This document shows, piece after piece, positions 1 to 10,594 of a DNA stretch of 64,000 nt (the first letter of the stretch is position 1; each line of letters opens with the position of its first letter). Both the position numbers and the translations under genes were made by a program. Below the pieces are notes generated by a model that saw only the letters and a program-made list of their open reading frames with translations, was not told where the DNA came from and ran no database searches. The stretch comes from Lampris incognitus (lineage: Eukaryota; Chordata; Actinopteri; Lampriformes; Lampridae), in contig NC_079214.1 in assembly GCF_029633865.1 (NCBI RefSeq), positions 26,765,724-26,829,723 of the forward strand, in the 5' to 3' direction.

Positions 1-391
1 AGATACTGCAAGCTGTGGGATAAAATACTTGTTTATCCTTTCTTACATCGGAGTCCCCTGGACGGTTTCTACTTCTAACGCACACGAGTGGAGTCCGGGC
101 AGTGGTTGAACTTCGACCCCCACGTCCGTAAGAAACACCGCTCCCGCTGGAGGACTGGACGGTTGTCGAAGGGTTTGAAACCAAAATAAATGGCAAGGTG
201 GGCCAAATAGAGTCCTGTGTGTCCCCGCTCCTTCCTTAATCATGATGATGATGATGATGATGAGAGACTGAGGGCCCCCCACAACACCTGGGGCCCCACA
301 CAACTAGAACACAACGCAGAGCTAATGATGAGAGTGACGGGCATGCAGCAGGCTGACCAGCATAGAACAGCATAGGACTGCCCCCGTTACA
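1..391 (+). repeat. 5' LTR (3' part only) of the Gypsy element
   Basis: This is the last 391 bases of a 718-bp LTR, and the first 327 bases lie before the window. It carries an AATAAA signal at 185-190, an (ATG)n run near 240-263 and the terminal GTTACA. It appears identical to 7577-7967. Confidence 0.93.
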
Positions 392-392
392 T

Positions 393-404
393 TGGTGCCG
401 TGAC
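393..404 (+). other. Primer binding site, tRNA-His type
   Basis: TGGTGCCGTGAC follows the LTR end after one spacer base. It is complementary to the CCA-containing 3' end of vertebrate tRNA-His (acceptor ending in CACGGC plus ACCA). The match stops after about 12 bases. Phe primer sites share TGGTGCCG but continue with AAACC, so His is the better fit. Confidence 0.75.
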
Positions 405-840
405 CCTCCTGGATCCTGAGAGTGACAGCAGTTGCTCGCCGCGGGAGGCTGCTGTCGTCATCAAGCCCCAGACGTCCTCAGGTATTTCTATAGACTGTAC
501 ACTCATGTTACAGTGGACTGGAGTTGAGCTGTGTGGACACTAGACAGTCATAGCTGTGGTTACCATGGACTGGGCTTGTGAACAGGACATTTGTATATAC
601 TGAAGGAAGAAAAACACACGAAAAAAAAAGGAAAAAAAGGTTAATGTTGATGTGATTGAAGGACTCTATTGATCTAAACTACTGGATATGTGCATATGTG
701 AATAATCTATTGGTGAATTTGTTGATTGTGTGTGATTGTTTCAATCTCTTAGTGATTTCTAGATTCAATTATTTAAATGAATTGAGCTTTTCAATTTTTT
801 ATTTTATTTTTTATTTTATCTGAGTGTTAGAGGTAGGAAC
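405..840 (+). other. Untranslated leader of the Gypsy element
   Basis: Between the primer site and the gag ATG there is no long frame. The stretch is A/T-rich with a purine run near 600-640. It would hold the packaging signal, which I cannot identify. Confidence 0.5.
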
Positions 841-2388
841 ATGGCAGAGGGTGGTTCGTACGTAGGTGGGGGTAACATTGCTGATCAGGATCTTTTGGAT
901 CGCCAGTGTGCTATGGAGAGGGGGTACCAGTTAGATGTGGGTGGGGGTTTACGGCTAGGTGTAGGTAGGAGTTTCGGGCAGCTCTTAGAGGGTGGGGAAC
1001 CAGACACCAGAGCACCAGGACCTAGAGACCCGACCACATTTGGCACTCCTCAGTTCACCTCCACACGCTACGTAGAACGGGCCAGGCCAGGTATCAGCGA
1101 AGGGGCTGTGCTAGGTAAAAGCGAGCAGCCAGTGGGAGGGTTAGCCATGCTCATTACTCGGTTAGCAGAGAAGATAGGAGAGTCAATCACTGCTAAGCTG
1201 CAGGAAACACAAGTGCTTAGAAACACACACACAGACAGTGCTAGGTCTGCTGAACAGCGTTTGGAGACAGCTCCTAGTGTTAGAGTAGTAATGCAAACAG
1301 ACGCTAGGGAGCCTCCTATTTTCAGGGGCGATAGCTCTGATAAGTTTACAGTTCATGAGTGGGAGAGCCTTATGACTTTGTATTTGAGGAAGCGAGCCAT
1401 TCCAGTTAGTGAGCAGTCACATGATATTCTAGCTAAGCTTATGGGGAAAGCAGGGGACGTGGTGAGGATAAAGCTGCGCAACACATCTGTCGACCACATA
1501 GCGAACCCCCACATTATTTTTGATGTACTGAAGCAACACTTTAGTGACTTCACATACTCGAGCATGCCCCTGGCGGACTTTTACAGTACGCTGCCCAAGC
1601 CAGGTGAGGACGCTATGGAGTATTGGATTAGGCTTAATAAGACAGTGGAGGTGGCTGACGAATGCTTGAAGTGGCAGGGCCGTAGTATTGAAGAGCCAAG
1701 CCACGAGGTAAGCATGATGTTTATCAAACACTGTCCAGATCAGTCTCTTGCCAATGTTTTTAAGTTCAAGTCCGCAGGGAAATGGTCTGCTAGCGAGATT
1801 CAGGAGAGGCTTGATGAGCACATGCTGGAGAGGAAGTCCCGTGTTGCTGCAGGTGGACAACGTGAAGCAGGCGCGGTAGAGCGTAGGTTCCATTCACAGG
1901 TTCATGTCCCTGTAGTCGACATGGCTCCCGACTTGAACACGACCGTGCCGGTGGTGCCATCTCCCGTTCCGGCTCATGCGTCATCTCCTATACCATTTTT
2001 TGCAAGGTCTCCTACACCGTCTCCCGCACCGTCTCCCACACCTGTCTCTGGCGGTGATGACTATATGAGGAGTTTGGTGAGCTTGCTAGACCGTTTGGTC
2101 ACAATGCAGACTCAGGTTCCAGTTAGCGCTGCAGTCCGGACACCGACGCTGACTCAACCGCCAGCTAACGCCGTAGGGCGGGTGCCAGACGCACCACAGA
2201 GGTTGTGCAGGATTTGTAAGTCTCCGGATCACTCCACATTTTCCCACTGCAGCCGGGAGAACCGATGTATAAACTGTTTGTCTCCTGGTCATTGGAAGAG
2301 GGACTGTCCTCACCCTCAGCCGCCCAACCAGCTCCGTTCTCAGCCTGGTGGAAGAGCTGGTCGTCAGTCTCGTCCGTTAAACTACTAA
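841..2388 (+). CDS. gag: Gag polyprotein of the Gypsy element
   Basis: A 515-residue structural protein that would form the virus-like particle and package the element RNA. The first ATG after the leader is used. The N-terminal third is Gly-rich. The middle (about residues 160-340) has the helical, Trp-containing character of retrotransposon capsid domains. A Pro/Ser/Thr-rich linker follows (about 370-420). Near the C-terminus are two Cys/His groups: an atypical C-x2-C-x4-H-x5-C, then a canonical CCHC knuckle (C-x2-C-x4-H-x4-C, encoded from about 2266) expected to bind RNA. The frame overlaps pol, which is read in the -1 frame. The stop at 2386-2388 lies four bases after a slippery heptamer. 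No break is seen. Confidence 0.93.
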   Translation: MAEGGSYVGGGNIADQDLLDRQCAMERGYQLDVGGGLRLGVGRSFGQLLEGGEPDTRAPGPRDPTTFGTPQFTSTRYVERARPGISEGAVLGKSEQPVGGLAMLITRLAEKIGESITAKLQETQVLRNTHTDSARSAEQRLETAPSVRVVMQTDAREPPIFRGDSSDKFTVHEWESLMTLYLRKRAIPVSEQSHDILAKLMGKAGDVVRIKLRNTSVDHIANPHIIFDVLKQHFSDFTYSSMPLADFYSTLPKPGEDAMEYWIRLNKTVEVADECLKWQGRSIEEPSHEVSMMFIKHCPDQSLANVFKFKSAGKWSASEIQERLDEHMLERKSRVAAGGQREAGAVERRFHSQVHVPVVDMAPDLNTTVPVVPSPVPAHASSPIPFFARSPTPSPAPSPTPVSGGDDYMRSLVSLLDRLVTMQTQVPVSAAVRTPTLTQPPANAVGRVPDAPQRLCRICKSPDHSTFSHCSRENRCINCLSPGHWKRDCPHPQPPNQLRSQPGGRAGRQSRPLNY

Positions 2389-2435
2389 ACCCACACCTAG
2401 AGAGGGATGGTGTGGGTAAAGTAGATGTATCCCTC
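2376..2435 (+). promoter_or_regulatory. Programmed -1 ribosomal frameshift signal: slippery site plus H-type pseudoknot
   Basis: The heptamer GTTAAAC (2376-2382) is phased G TTA AAC in the gag frame and re-reads as GTT AAA in the pol frame. After a 7-base spacer, 2390-2397 (CCCACACC) pairs perfectly with 2409-2416 (GGTGTGGG). The loop bases 2402-2408 (GAGGGAT) pair perfectly with 2429-2435 (ATCCCTC). That gives an 8-bp stem 1, a 7-bp stem 2, a 4-base loop, no base between the stems and a 12-base last loop. The gag stop codon lies in the spacer. Confidence 0.85.
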
Positions 2436-5400
2436 ACTGATGTCTCCGACCTGGCTCACTTGTATGAAGACAAGTGTGCCAAAGCACCTCAGGGTTCGCG
2501 TATGGTCATTCAGGCGACACAGAGGATTCAGGCTTTCAGTGACTTGTTCTATGCTCCTGTTCTTGTCAACCAGAGTGTGCAGCTTAATGGCATGTTGGAT
2601 ACTGGCTCTATGTCATGCAGTATCAGTGAAAATGCAGTAGAGAAGCTCCGCTCTGGGGGTGTTTTACCTGAGAAGCAGCAGCCTGAAGAGAACATTGTCT
2701 TGATTGGCTGCGGTGGTCTAGAGACTAGGCCTGATGGTTTTTATGACCTCAACATGCAGCTTTATGGTGTTTCCTTTGTCATACCCACTCTGGTCGTGCC
2801 CGGTCAGCATGATGATCTGATAGTCGGCACAAACGTCATTAAACATGTGGCCCATGTACTCAAGAGTGGTACTGAGTACTGGGACATCGCGTCCGGACAG
2901 GAACATCCGTCTAGTCCTGACGTTGAACAGTTCTTGTCCATGTTCACGAATGTAGAGCGCTGGAGGGGTGGTGCAGTTCCTGAGAAGATAGGTACTGTTA
3001 AGCTCACCCAGGCCGTGACACTCTTACCGAGGCACGAGCACTTAGTCTGGGGCAGACTTCCTGCTAAGGTGCCTATGTCAGCTGGAAGCACTGTTGTTGT
3101 GGAGCCGACAGACTCCAAGGCCATGCTACGCAGTGTCCTCGTAGGTCGACTTGTCACACCGCTCTGGGGTGATAGGTGGGTACCCATGACTGTTGTCAAT
3201 CCATCTGACAAAGCCATCACACTGAAAAGGAACTGCAAGTTGGCTGATGTGTTTCCACGCTTGGCGATTGAGGACTTTAATGTTTTCCAGGGACTGCAAT
3301 CAGTTGCAGGGAGGCATGAGTCCAACGCCACAGATAGTGCCTGTCCCCCTGTCCAGCCGGCTAGGAGTTTGTCAGAGCTCGGACTCAGTGACATTGACCT
3401 CAGCTCCTGTCAGGTTAGTGAGGCATGCAAGTCCCAGCTCACTCAGCTGCTCACCGAGTACCATGACATCTTCTCCAGGGACTCTCTGGACTGTGGCGAG
3501 GTCACAGGATACACACATCGCATCCATCTGGTGGATGAGCGCCCCTTTCGCTTGCCCTACAGGAGGGTTCCCCCAGCCCACTATCAGAAGTTGAGACAGG
3601 TTCTCACTGATATGGAGGAGAAAGGGATTATCTGGAAGTCCTCGAGCGCATACGCTTCACCGCTGGTTATGGTGTGGAAGAAGGATGGCGGGCTTCGGAT
3701 CTGCACTGATTTCAGATGGCTGAATGCTCGGACCTTGAAAGACGCTCATCCCTTGCCACACCAGTCGGACTGTCTTGCCGCGCTGGGTGGTAACTGCCTC
3801 TTTAGTACGATGGACCTCACCTCTGGCTTCTTCAACATCCCAATGCATGAAGATGACAAGAAGTACACTGCTTTCACGACTCCCCTTGGGTTGCATGAAT
3901 ACAATCGCATGCCACAGGGCCTTTGTAATAGCCCTGCAGCCTTCATGAGAATGATGATTGGGATCTTTGGGGATCTGAACTTCACGAAGCTTTTGTGCTA
4001 TCTTGATGATCTTCTTGTCTTCGCGCCGTCAGAGGTTGAGGCTCTGTCGAGGCTCCGCACTGTGTTTCAGAGGTTGAGGGAGAACAACTTGAAACTGGCT
4101 CCGAAAAAGTGTCATCTGCTGCAGAAGCGGGTGCGGTTTTTGGGCCACGTGGTTGATGGCGGAGGTGTGTCTGTCGATCCCTCCAAAGTAGAGGTCATCT
4201 CCAACATGACAGTGCAGGATCTCATGGAAGGTGATGGGTGCACGCCTTCTGTTCGTAGGATCAAATCTTTCCTTGGTATGGTATTTTACTACCAGCATTT
4301 CCTCCCGAACTGCTCCTCCGTGGCTAAGCCCCTGTTCGCCCTTACAGCTGGACAAAAGAGGAGGGGGAGGTCAGCTAAGGATAAGAAGCCCCATGGCAGC
4401 TTCCGTAAGCTTACCTCCGCAGACTGGACGGTGGAATGTGGGGAAGCATTTGATCTGTTGAAGACGATGTTACTGGAGTGTGTGGTGCTTGCCCATCCAG
4501 ACTTTGAGGTGCCTTTCATTTTGTCGGTCGATGCGTCTTTGGACGGACTCGGCGCGGTGCTGTCTCAAGTGCCCCGAGGAGAGTCCAAGGCCAGACCTGT
4601 TGGTTTTGCAAGCAAGTCCCTCAGTGCCTCACAGCGGAAGTATCCAGCTCATAGACTGGAGTTCATGGCGCTGAAGTGGAGTGTTTGTGAAAAGTTCAGC
4701 CACTGGCTGAAGGGTCAAAGCTTCACCGTTTGGACAGATAATAATCCGCTGACTTATCTCCTAACGAAGCCGAAGCTTGACGCGTGTGAGATCCGCTGGG
4801 TGTCTAAGTTGGCGTCTTACACTTTCGATCTCAAACACCTGCCAGGGAAGAAAAACGTGGTGGCAGATGCCTTGAGTCGCGACCCTTTTTCCAAGCCCGT
4901 CAGTCAGAGGCTACTTAGGGAGCCCTACCCGGCCCTTGTTCAGGAAGCCGACGGGGTTGAGGGGGACTCTGTGCAGGATGTTTTCAGACTCAGTTGCCAG
5001 TCCCAAACAGTGAGTAGTGCGCGATCTGGGTTTGCTTGTGATGCAGCTGAGGTCAGGGCTTTTTGTCAAGCCAAATGTGACTGGCCTGATGCATCAGTAT
5101 TCACAGCACTCAGTTTGGTCCAGCACGTTCAGCATCTGTCGGGTGGTCAGGATACACTGCCAATGTTATCCACCGAGGAGCTCAGGTTGAGTCAGGAGCA
5201 GGACCCCTGCATCTCCAAGGTGTTGCCCTTTGTCGCTGTTCGGAAGCGGCCATCGAGACGTGAGAGACATGGTGCTGACCAGAAGGTCCTCAGGCTGTTG
5301 AAACAGTGGGAGAAGTTGGAAGTCAATGATGGTGTCTTGTACAGGGTGACAAAGGACCCAGTGTCCAAGCAGAGGAGGTCTCAGTATGTTTTACCTCTGA

Positions 5401-6947
5401 GTCTGAAAGACAAGGCACTGTCTGGCATCCACGATCACGCTGGTCATCAGGGCCAGGACCGTACTCTCTCTCTTGCAAGGCAGCGTTTTTATTGGCCTGA
5501 CATGGAGAGGGATATCAGAGCATATGTCAGATGCTGTCGGAGATGTGTGTTTGGGAAGACCCCAGAGCCAGCTGCTTGCGCGCCCCTGGAGAGCATTAAA
5601 ACCTCCGCACCAATGCAGCTTGTGTGTATGGATTTCTGGTCCGCTGAGGACAGTAAGCAGCGGTCGGTCGATGTCCTAGTGGTTACTGACCACTTCACTA
5701 AGCTTGCTCACGCGTTCCCCTGCGCCAATCAGACAGCGAAGCAGGTCGCCAAGAAACTCTGGGATCATGTATTCTGTGTTTACGGGTTTCCGGAGAGAAT
5801 ACATTCTGACCAGGGCACAAACTTTGAGAGCAACCTGATTGCAGAGCTTCTCAGGTTGGCGGGTGTAGCGAAGTCCCACACGACGGCCTACCATCCTATG
5901 GGTAATGGCGGGACAGAGCGGTTTAATCGCACGATGGGGAATATGCTCCGTTCCCTTCCGCTTCAGCAGAAGCAACAGTGGCCTCAGCAGATCCATTCTC
6001 TCACGCTCGCGTACAATGCCACTGTTCACGAGACCACGGGTTACGCGCCTTTCTTCCTGATGTATGGGCGTGTCCCAAGACTGCCGGTGGATGTTATGTT
6101 CAGGCAGGTTTTGCATGACCCTCACGTTGTTGATTATGACTCTTATGCTCAGTCTCTGCTTTCCTGTCTAAGGAGTGCAATGGAGATCGCTCAGAAGCAC
6201 TCCACGGCTGAGCAGCAGCATCAGGCGCGACAGTACAACAGACATGCCAAGGGCACTGTCCTGTCTGTCGGGGATCGTGTTTTGGTTGCGAACCAGAGTG
6301 AGTGAGGGAAGAGAAAGTTGGCTGACAAATGGGAGAACGGAGTGTACACGGTTGTCGGTGTCAACCCCAATATCCACGTCTACAAGATTCAGGATGCAGA
6401 GGGGCACACCAGGGTGGTGCACAGGAACCGTTTGTTGGAGGTCAACTTCTTGCCCCTTCCTGAGTTAGATCAGGGTGAGGAGTCCAGTACAACCAGTCAG
6501 TTGCTTGACTGCGCAGGGTCCGATGAGGAGGACAGTGCAGATGGCCTGACGGTCTCAGGGGATGCAGTGGGGCTAGCAGTCTCATCACTTGGAGACTCAC
6601 CTAGATCTGAGTGGGCAGAAGCGGAAGAGTTCATTCCGTCTAGTCTGGTAGTCAGTCCTGTGGGGGCCACTGCTCAGTCTCCACCCAACACACACGCACC
6701 ACACAACACACATGCACCACACATAGAGGCATCACACTCACTCGATGTAGGTGTTATATCTCACACTGATTCGCACACAGGGGCACCTCCCTCACTCGAT
6801 ACAGATGTTGCAGCTCGCACTGTCTCACGCACACAAGTAGAGAGCGATGGTCGGGTTAGGACACGCACAGGGAGGGTGGTGAGGTCAGTGAACAGGTTAA
6901 TAGAATCTATGGCTCAGATGCCATTTCTACGGAGTGTGAGGGTTTGA
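2376..6947 (+). CDS. pol: Pol polyprotein of the Gypsy element, interrupted by one UGA
   Basis: The frame is open from 2265, but the protein is expected to be made as Gag-Pol by slippage at 2376. Domains in order: aspartic protease with LDTGS (DTG codons at 2598-2606); reverse transcriptase (about 3580-4200) with YLDD at 3999-4010; RNase H with a conserved VDAS start (about 4525) and TDNNP (about 4734); integrase with an HHCC zinc-binding region (about 5430-5546), a catalytic core with Asp at 5631, Asp at 5808 and Glu at 5916 (DD35E), and a basic C-terminal region. An in-frame TGA at 6303-6305 splits off the last 214 codons, which continue in the same frame to 6947. All catalytic residues lie before the stop. 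The extreme C-terminus is a Ser/Thr/His-rich tail of unknown role. Confidence 0.93.
6303..6305 (+). other. In-frame UGA within pol
   Basis: The context is GAG TGA GGG, between the integrase core and its conserved basic C-terminal region. A CGA arginine codon that lost its CpG cytosine to deamination is the simplest origin. Readthrough cannot be excluded, because the next codon starts with G. Confidence 0.85.
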
Positions 6948-7235
6948 ACTTTGATGGAGGTTGGAGTCATTCAAACTAGTTTAATGTGAGTTATTAGGTG
7001 TCTATCAGACAGGGTTGTTTTGGGCCAAGTGCATGGTGTGGCGTATCAGGCGTCACATTGATCTAAGGGAATTCTGAGACTTGATCAACCTCATTATTTT
7101 CTGGACCTCGTAACCGAGGTAGCTCCTAAGTTGACTGGAGGACTAGGTCCTTCTTTTCACTTGTGCCAGTAGTCAGTGATGGGCTTTTCCTTTCCTCTTT
7201 CTCTTTTTATCCTGCTGTCAGGATGTTGGTGAATT
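6948..7235 (+). other. 3' untranslated region of the Gypsy element
   Basis: Between the pol stop and the polypurine tract there is no further conserved frame and no envelope gene. Confidence 0.6.
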
Positions 7236-7249
7236 TCAGGAGGGGTGAA
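7236..7249 (+). other. Polypurine tract
   Basis: The purine-rich AGGAGGGGTGAA lies directly against the 3' LTR start (TGTAAC at 7250). This is the expected primer for plus-strand synthesis. Confidence 0.8.
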
Positions 7250-7967
7250 TGTAACCAGGTTAAAATTAATGTTTTTATTTTATTTTGTTTGAGTATGAAA
7301 TATCACCAAATCCTGTCTGTGTGCTGTTATTTGTGTTTACTACATTTTACTTTATGTCATTATTTACTTTTATGTGTTTTACAACGACCGTCATATACGT
7401 GTACTGTCGCTTTAAGAGAGAGGTCTTATGGGTACACGGAAGACGGAACGCGGGAGAGGCCATTTTTGTTTTGTGGGAGGAGTCTCAAGCAGCAATCGAG
7501 CCGAGCCACACGTGTTTCTTACCGTGGGACAGTTTTGCTGGTTGAGGAGAACGTAACCTTGAGTATCCCTGTAAGAAGATACTGCAAGCTGTGGGATAAA
7601 ATACTTGTTTATCCTTTCTTACATCGGAGTCCCCTGGACGGTTTCTACTTCTAACGCACACGAGTGGAGTCCGGGCAGTGGTTGAACTTCGACCCCCACG
7701 TCCGTAAGAAACACCGCTCCCGCTGGAGGACTGGACGGTTGTCGAAGGGTTTGAAACCAAAATAAATGGCAAGGTGGGCCAAATAGAGTCCTGTGTGTCC
7801 CCGCTCCTTCCTTAATCATGATGATGATGATGATGATGAGAGACTGAGGGCCCCCCACAACACCTGGGGCCCCACACAACTAGAACACAACGCAGAGCTA
7901 ATGATGAGAGTGACGGGCATGCAGCAGGCTGACCAGCATAGAACAGCATAGGACTGCCCCCGTTACA
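7250..7967 (+). repeat. 3' LTR of the Gypsy element (718 bp)
   Basis: It starts TGTAAC and ends GTTACA, a perfect 6-bp inverted terminal pair. A TATA-like GATAAAATA occurs near 7594 and AATAAA at 7761-7766. The LTR ends exactly where similarity to the leader begins in the 5' copy. Confidence 0.95.
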
Positions 7968-8744
7968 CTCCACTCCAGCTCTCTTGACATAGCAAGGGCT
8001 GTGGATCTAGTAGATGCCCTGAAAGACACATTATTGGACTGCAGAAGTGAGGGTTACTTTGGGGACTTGTGGAATGAGGTCAAAGAGATTGCAGATCACT
8101 GCAAAATTAGGGTTCAACAGGGTGTAAGACACAGCCTACTACAAGCTCAAGATTCCACGTCTCATTTATGATGAGCACTGTAGGACAGAAAAATAGTGAC
8201 CAAAGGGATGACGAGAGCTTCTAAAGGACTATCTTTTATCAGGTGCTTGACTGTGTCACAGCTGAGCTGCAGAGGCATTTTTCAAAGAAGACTTGTGAGA
8301 TAATGCAAGGGGCCCAGTCTCATAACCCAAAGAGTACAACATTCTTGAGTGAGGAGCCTCTGTTTGCCTTTGCTCTGACATTTGAGTCAGCCAAAGGATC
8401 AAACCAAGCGGCTTATTGAAAGGAGAGAGAAAAGTGGAATGGATAGACTGTCTACACTCCTTGACTTTGCTGTGTTTCTAGAACCATACAAAGAGGTCTC
8501 TAAAGAGTTATTTCGACTTTGTAAGATTTCTGTTGTTACACCAGTCAGCAGTGCTTCCTGTGAGAGAAGCTTCTCAGCTTTAAAACTGATTAAAACCCAC
8601 CTTAGGACAACAATGGCTGATGACAGCTTAAGTCACCTCAGAATTCTTAGTGTTGAGTCAAGGAGGGCACGCTCCCTTAACATGGATGAGTTTGTGAAAC
8701 ATTTTGCCAGTTCTCACACGAAAAGCAGAATTATGCTGTTTTAA
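7968..8744 (+). pseudogene. hAT transposase relic, C-terminal part
   Basis: Three frame-shifted pieces read as one hAT transposase of the kind related to vertebrate ZMYM1-like proteins. 7968-8171 encodes the region with LDIARAVDLV and a downstream DLWNEV block. About 8241-8420 encodes a segment with RHFSKKTCEIM. 8382-8744 encodes the dimerisation domain, with SSASCERSFSALKLIK and LRTTM, and ends at a TAA. Stops and shifts separate the pieces, so it is dead. The Gypsy element at 1-7967 is inserted in it, and the N-terminal part must lie before the window. Confidence 0.8.
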
Positions 8745-8989
8745 ATACCTATGAAAATTGGGCATTTTGGCGGTCCCCTCTGGTCATAAAACCTGCACTG
8801 TGTAGTCCTACTAGCTAGTACACTCTAAAATGATGGCCTAGAAAAGTCAATATATAATATGTATGAGCATAAACATGATACCAGCAAAGAAAAATTGATA
8901 ATATAATCTCAAAATAATATAAAATTTGTGTTTGGTCCATTATGCCTATGTTACAGTGTTAACTGGCTTTGTATTTCATATTATTGGAA
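8745..8989. other. A/T-rich stretch, no feature recognised
   Basis: Probably the 3' end of the hAT relic. No terminal repeat could be assigned. Confidence 0.4.
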
Positions 8990-9695
8990 AGCCTGTTTGT
9001 CAACCTTTACAATGATGTCCAGCTTGTAGGGATCAAGCATATGTGGAATGAGCAGCATGGCTGTTAATGTGGGTAGCACTCTGCCAATGCTTAGCAGTGT
9101 ATTCTACTGTTGGTATCTTTTTTTTTTTTTTTTTTGGATTGGTTTTAATCAGCAACAAGGATGAAACAAGACATATTTCCAATCTTACACTTTATCATTT
9201 AATACACCATCAGGAGCCTCAACAGCAGGTGGAAGATCCATATGCAGCCACAACAGCCTGGCACCTCCTCCTCATGCTGGTCACCAACCTGGTCACACAT
9301 TGCTGTGGGATGGCATTCCATTCCTCAACTAGGATTCTTTGCAGGTCAGCAAGCTTGATTGTGTTGGTCACTTTAACATGGACAACATGTCCAAGCTGAT
9401 CCCAGTGTGTTTAATTGGGTTAAGCTCTAGACTCTTGTGACCAGGTTGGTGACCAGCATGAGGAGGAGGTGCCAGGCTGTTGTGGCTGTGTATGGATCTT
9501 CCACTCAAAAATGATAATTGATTGCCTTCAAAAACATGGTCTAGACTACAGAAATAATCTTGTGGGGCAAGAGCTCTATCCTCAGCAGCAGCCCAAAGAT
9601 GAACTGATGTTAGCTGGGCATGCAGATACATGGCTCATTCTACATATGCATGATCCTTACAAGTTGGACATCATTGTAAAGGTTAATAAACATGT
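8990..9695. mobile_element. Foldback-like element with outer and inner inverted repeats
   Basis: An outer pair of about 65 bp (about 8992-9056 against 9630-9693) and an inner pair of about 66 bp (9231-9296 against 9437-9502) are inverted copies with only a few mismatches. The inner arms derive from Tc1-type transposase coding sequence. Poly(T) lies at 9118-9137. Confidence 0.65.
9225..9431 (-). pseudogene. Tc1/IS630-type transposase C-terminal relic
   Basis: Read on the minus strand, an LNPIKH block (from the DLNPIEH motif that carries the catalytic Glu in Tc1 transposases) is followed, after a frameshift, by LADLQRILVEEWNAIPQQ and by LVTSMRRRCQAVV, and then a stop near 9225. This is the typical C-terminus of a Tc1-like transposase. 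Only about 70 codons remain, and part of it is repeated inverted at 9437-9502. Confidence 0.7.
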
Positions 9696-10201
9696 CTCTA
9701 AAAAATGATCATCAATTGCCTTGTAAACATGGTCTGGACTCAGAAATAATCATAAGACTATGATGTGTGCACTGATATAAGGCAAGATTTGTGTTTTATG
9801 TGTACTGTTATGGACATTGTTTGTTTTTTTCTTGTCAATGCTGTAAAATATTTTTTGCCTCCTGCAGAAGCTTTAAAACTTGTACCTTTGTATAAATAAT
9901 GGCAAAGAAAAGTTTATTTCCAGTCCATTTCTGTTTAAATATTTTGTCCATGCATATCTTGTGTTTTCAGTCAGACACACAAAAACATTGTTGACTTAAC
10001 AAGTTGGTCATACCTGGTACGTCAAAGCACTTTCATAAATAAACCGTAAAGTGTCACACACAAATCAGTTGTTATCTTATCTCACTGATGCCTGAGCTTT
10101 ATTTTCTGAAAATATTTTGGATGTTCAAGACATACACCCAGATTGTGTATCCATGAAAACTGTGACCTTAGTCTCTCCAGTACAGTATGCGAGTACAGTA
10201 C

Positions 10202-10210
<9 letters not shown>
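9696..10210. other. A/T-rich stretch, no gene
   Basis: Bases 9701-9760 repeat, in direct orientation and imperfectly, the sequence at about 9510-9570 (AATTGCCTT...AAACATGGTCT). Nothing else is recognised. Confidence 0.4.
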
Positions 10211-10256
<46 letters not shown>

Positions 10257-10270
10257 AGAGAAAAGAGAGG
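10211..10270. repeat. (GA)n microsatellite
   Basis: An uninterrupted GA run of about 42 bases, then imperfect GAAAAGAGA units. Confidence 0.95.
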
Positions 10271-10354
10271 AATAAATTGAGCTGTGGTTCCAACTCGGAG
10301 CACTGGCTATCTTCATGTGAGTATGTGCTGAAACTGATGTATTGCTTCCATTCT

Positions 10355-10422
10355 TGGCCAGGTCTCGCTTGAAAAAGAGATTTTAATCTCAATGGGACTA
10401 ACCTGGTTAAATAAAGGTAAAT
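10355..10422 (+). repeat. LINE-type 3' tail
   Basis: AATCTCAATGGGACTAACC followed by TGGTTAAATAAAGGTAAA is the conserved 3' terminal motif seen dispersed in many teleost genomes at ends of non-LTR elements. No coding part remains. Confidence 0.5.
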
Positions 10423-10594
10423 TATATCATGTTTCTTCATTCATACACCTCTAATCAGCAATAATGGCATTCATGCTTATAAGACGCCAGGTTAGGGTTA
10501 GCCTACACATTAATTTTCTATCATGATATCATGGACCCCCCTGAATAGCCTTGGCCACCCCAATTAAAAAAAAACTCTAGTCCCACCACTGTCC

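Larger units (their letters stand above)
1..7967 (+). mobile_element. Ty3/Gypsy LTR retrotransposon, nearly complete, 5' end outside window
   Basis: Order of parts: partial 5' LTR (1-391), primer binding site, leader, gag (841-2388), frameshift signal, pol (2376-6947) in the order protease, reverse transcriptase, RNase H, integrase, then a polypurine tract and the 3' LTR (7250-7967). RNase H before integrase is the Ty3/Gypsy order. Bases 1-391 align with 7577-7967 at a constant offset of 7576, and I see no difference by eye, so the insertion is young. It lies inside an older hAT relic that reappears at 7968; the other half and the target duplication are outside the window. Apart from one in-frame UGA in pol the copy looks potentially competent. 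Confidence 0.95.

Noticed and set aside
43..303. Minus-strand frame with poly-Ile, repeated at 7619-7879
   Set aside because: Identical because it lies in both LTRs; the Ile run is the (ATG)n microsatellite read backwards.
1429..1893. Long minus-strand frame opposite gag
   Set aside because: Shadow of gag with no family motif; gag has the capsid and zinc-knuckle features.
6303..6305. UGA as a selenocysteine codon
   Set aside because: No reason for selenocysteine in this integrase region and no recognisable SECIS element nearby; a mutated CGA is simpler.
10125..10440. Leu/Ser and Arg/Glu repeat frames
   Set aside because: Translations of the (GA)n microsatellite.
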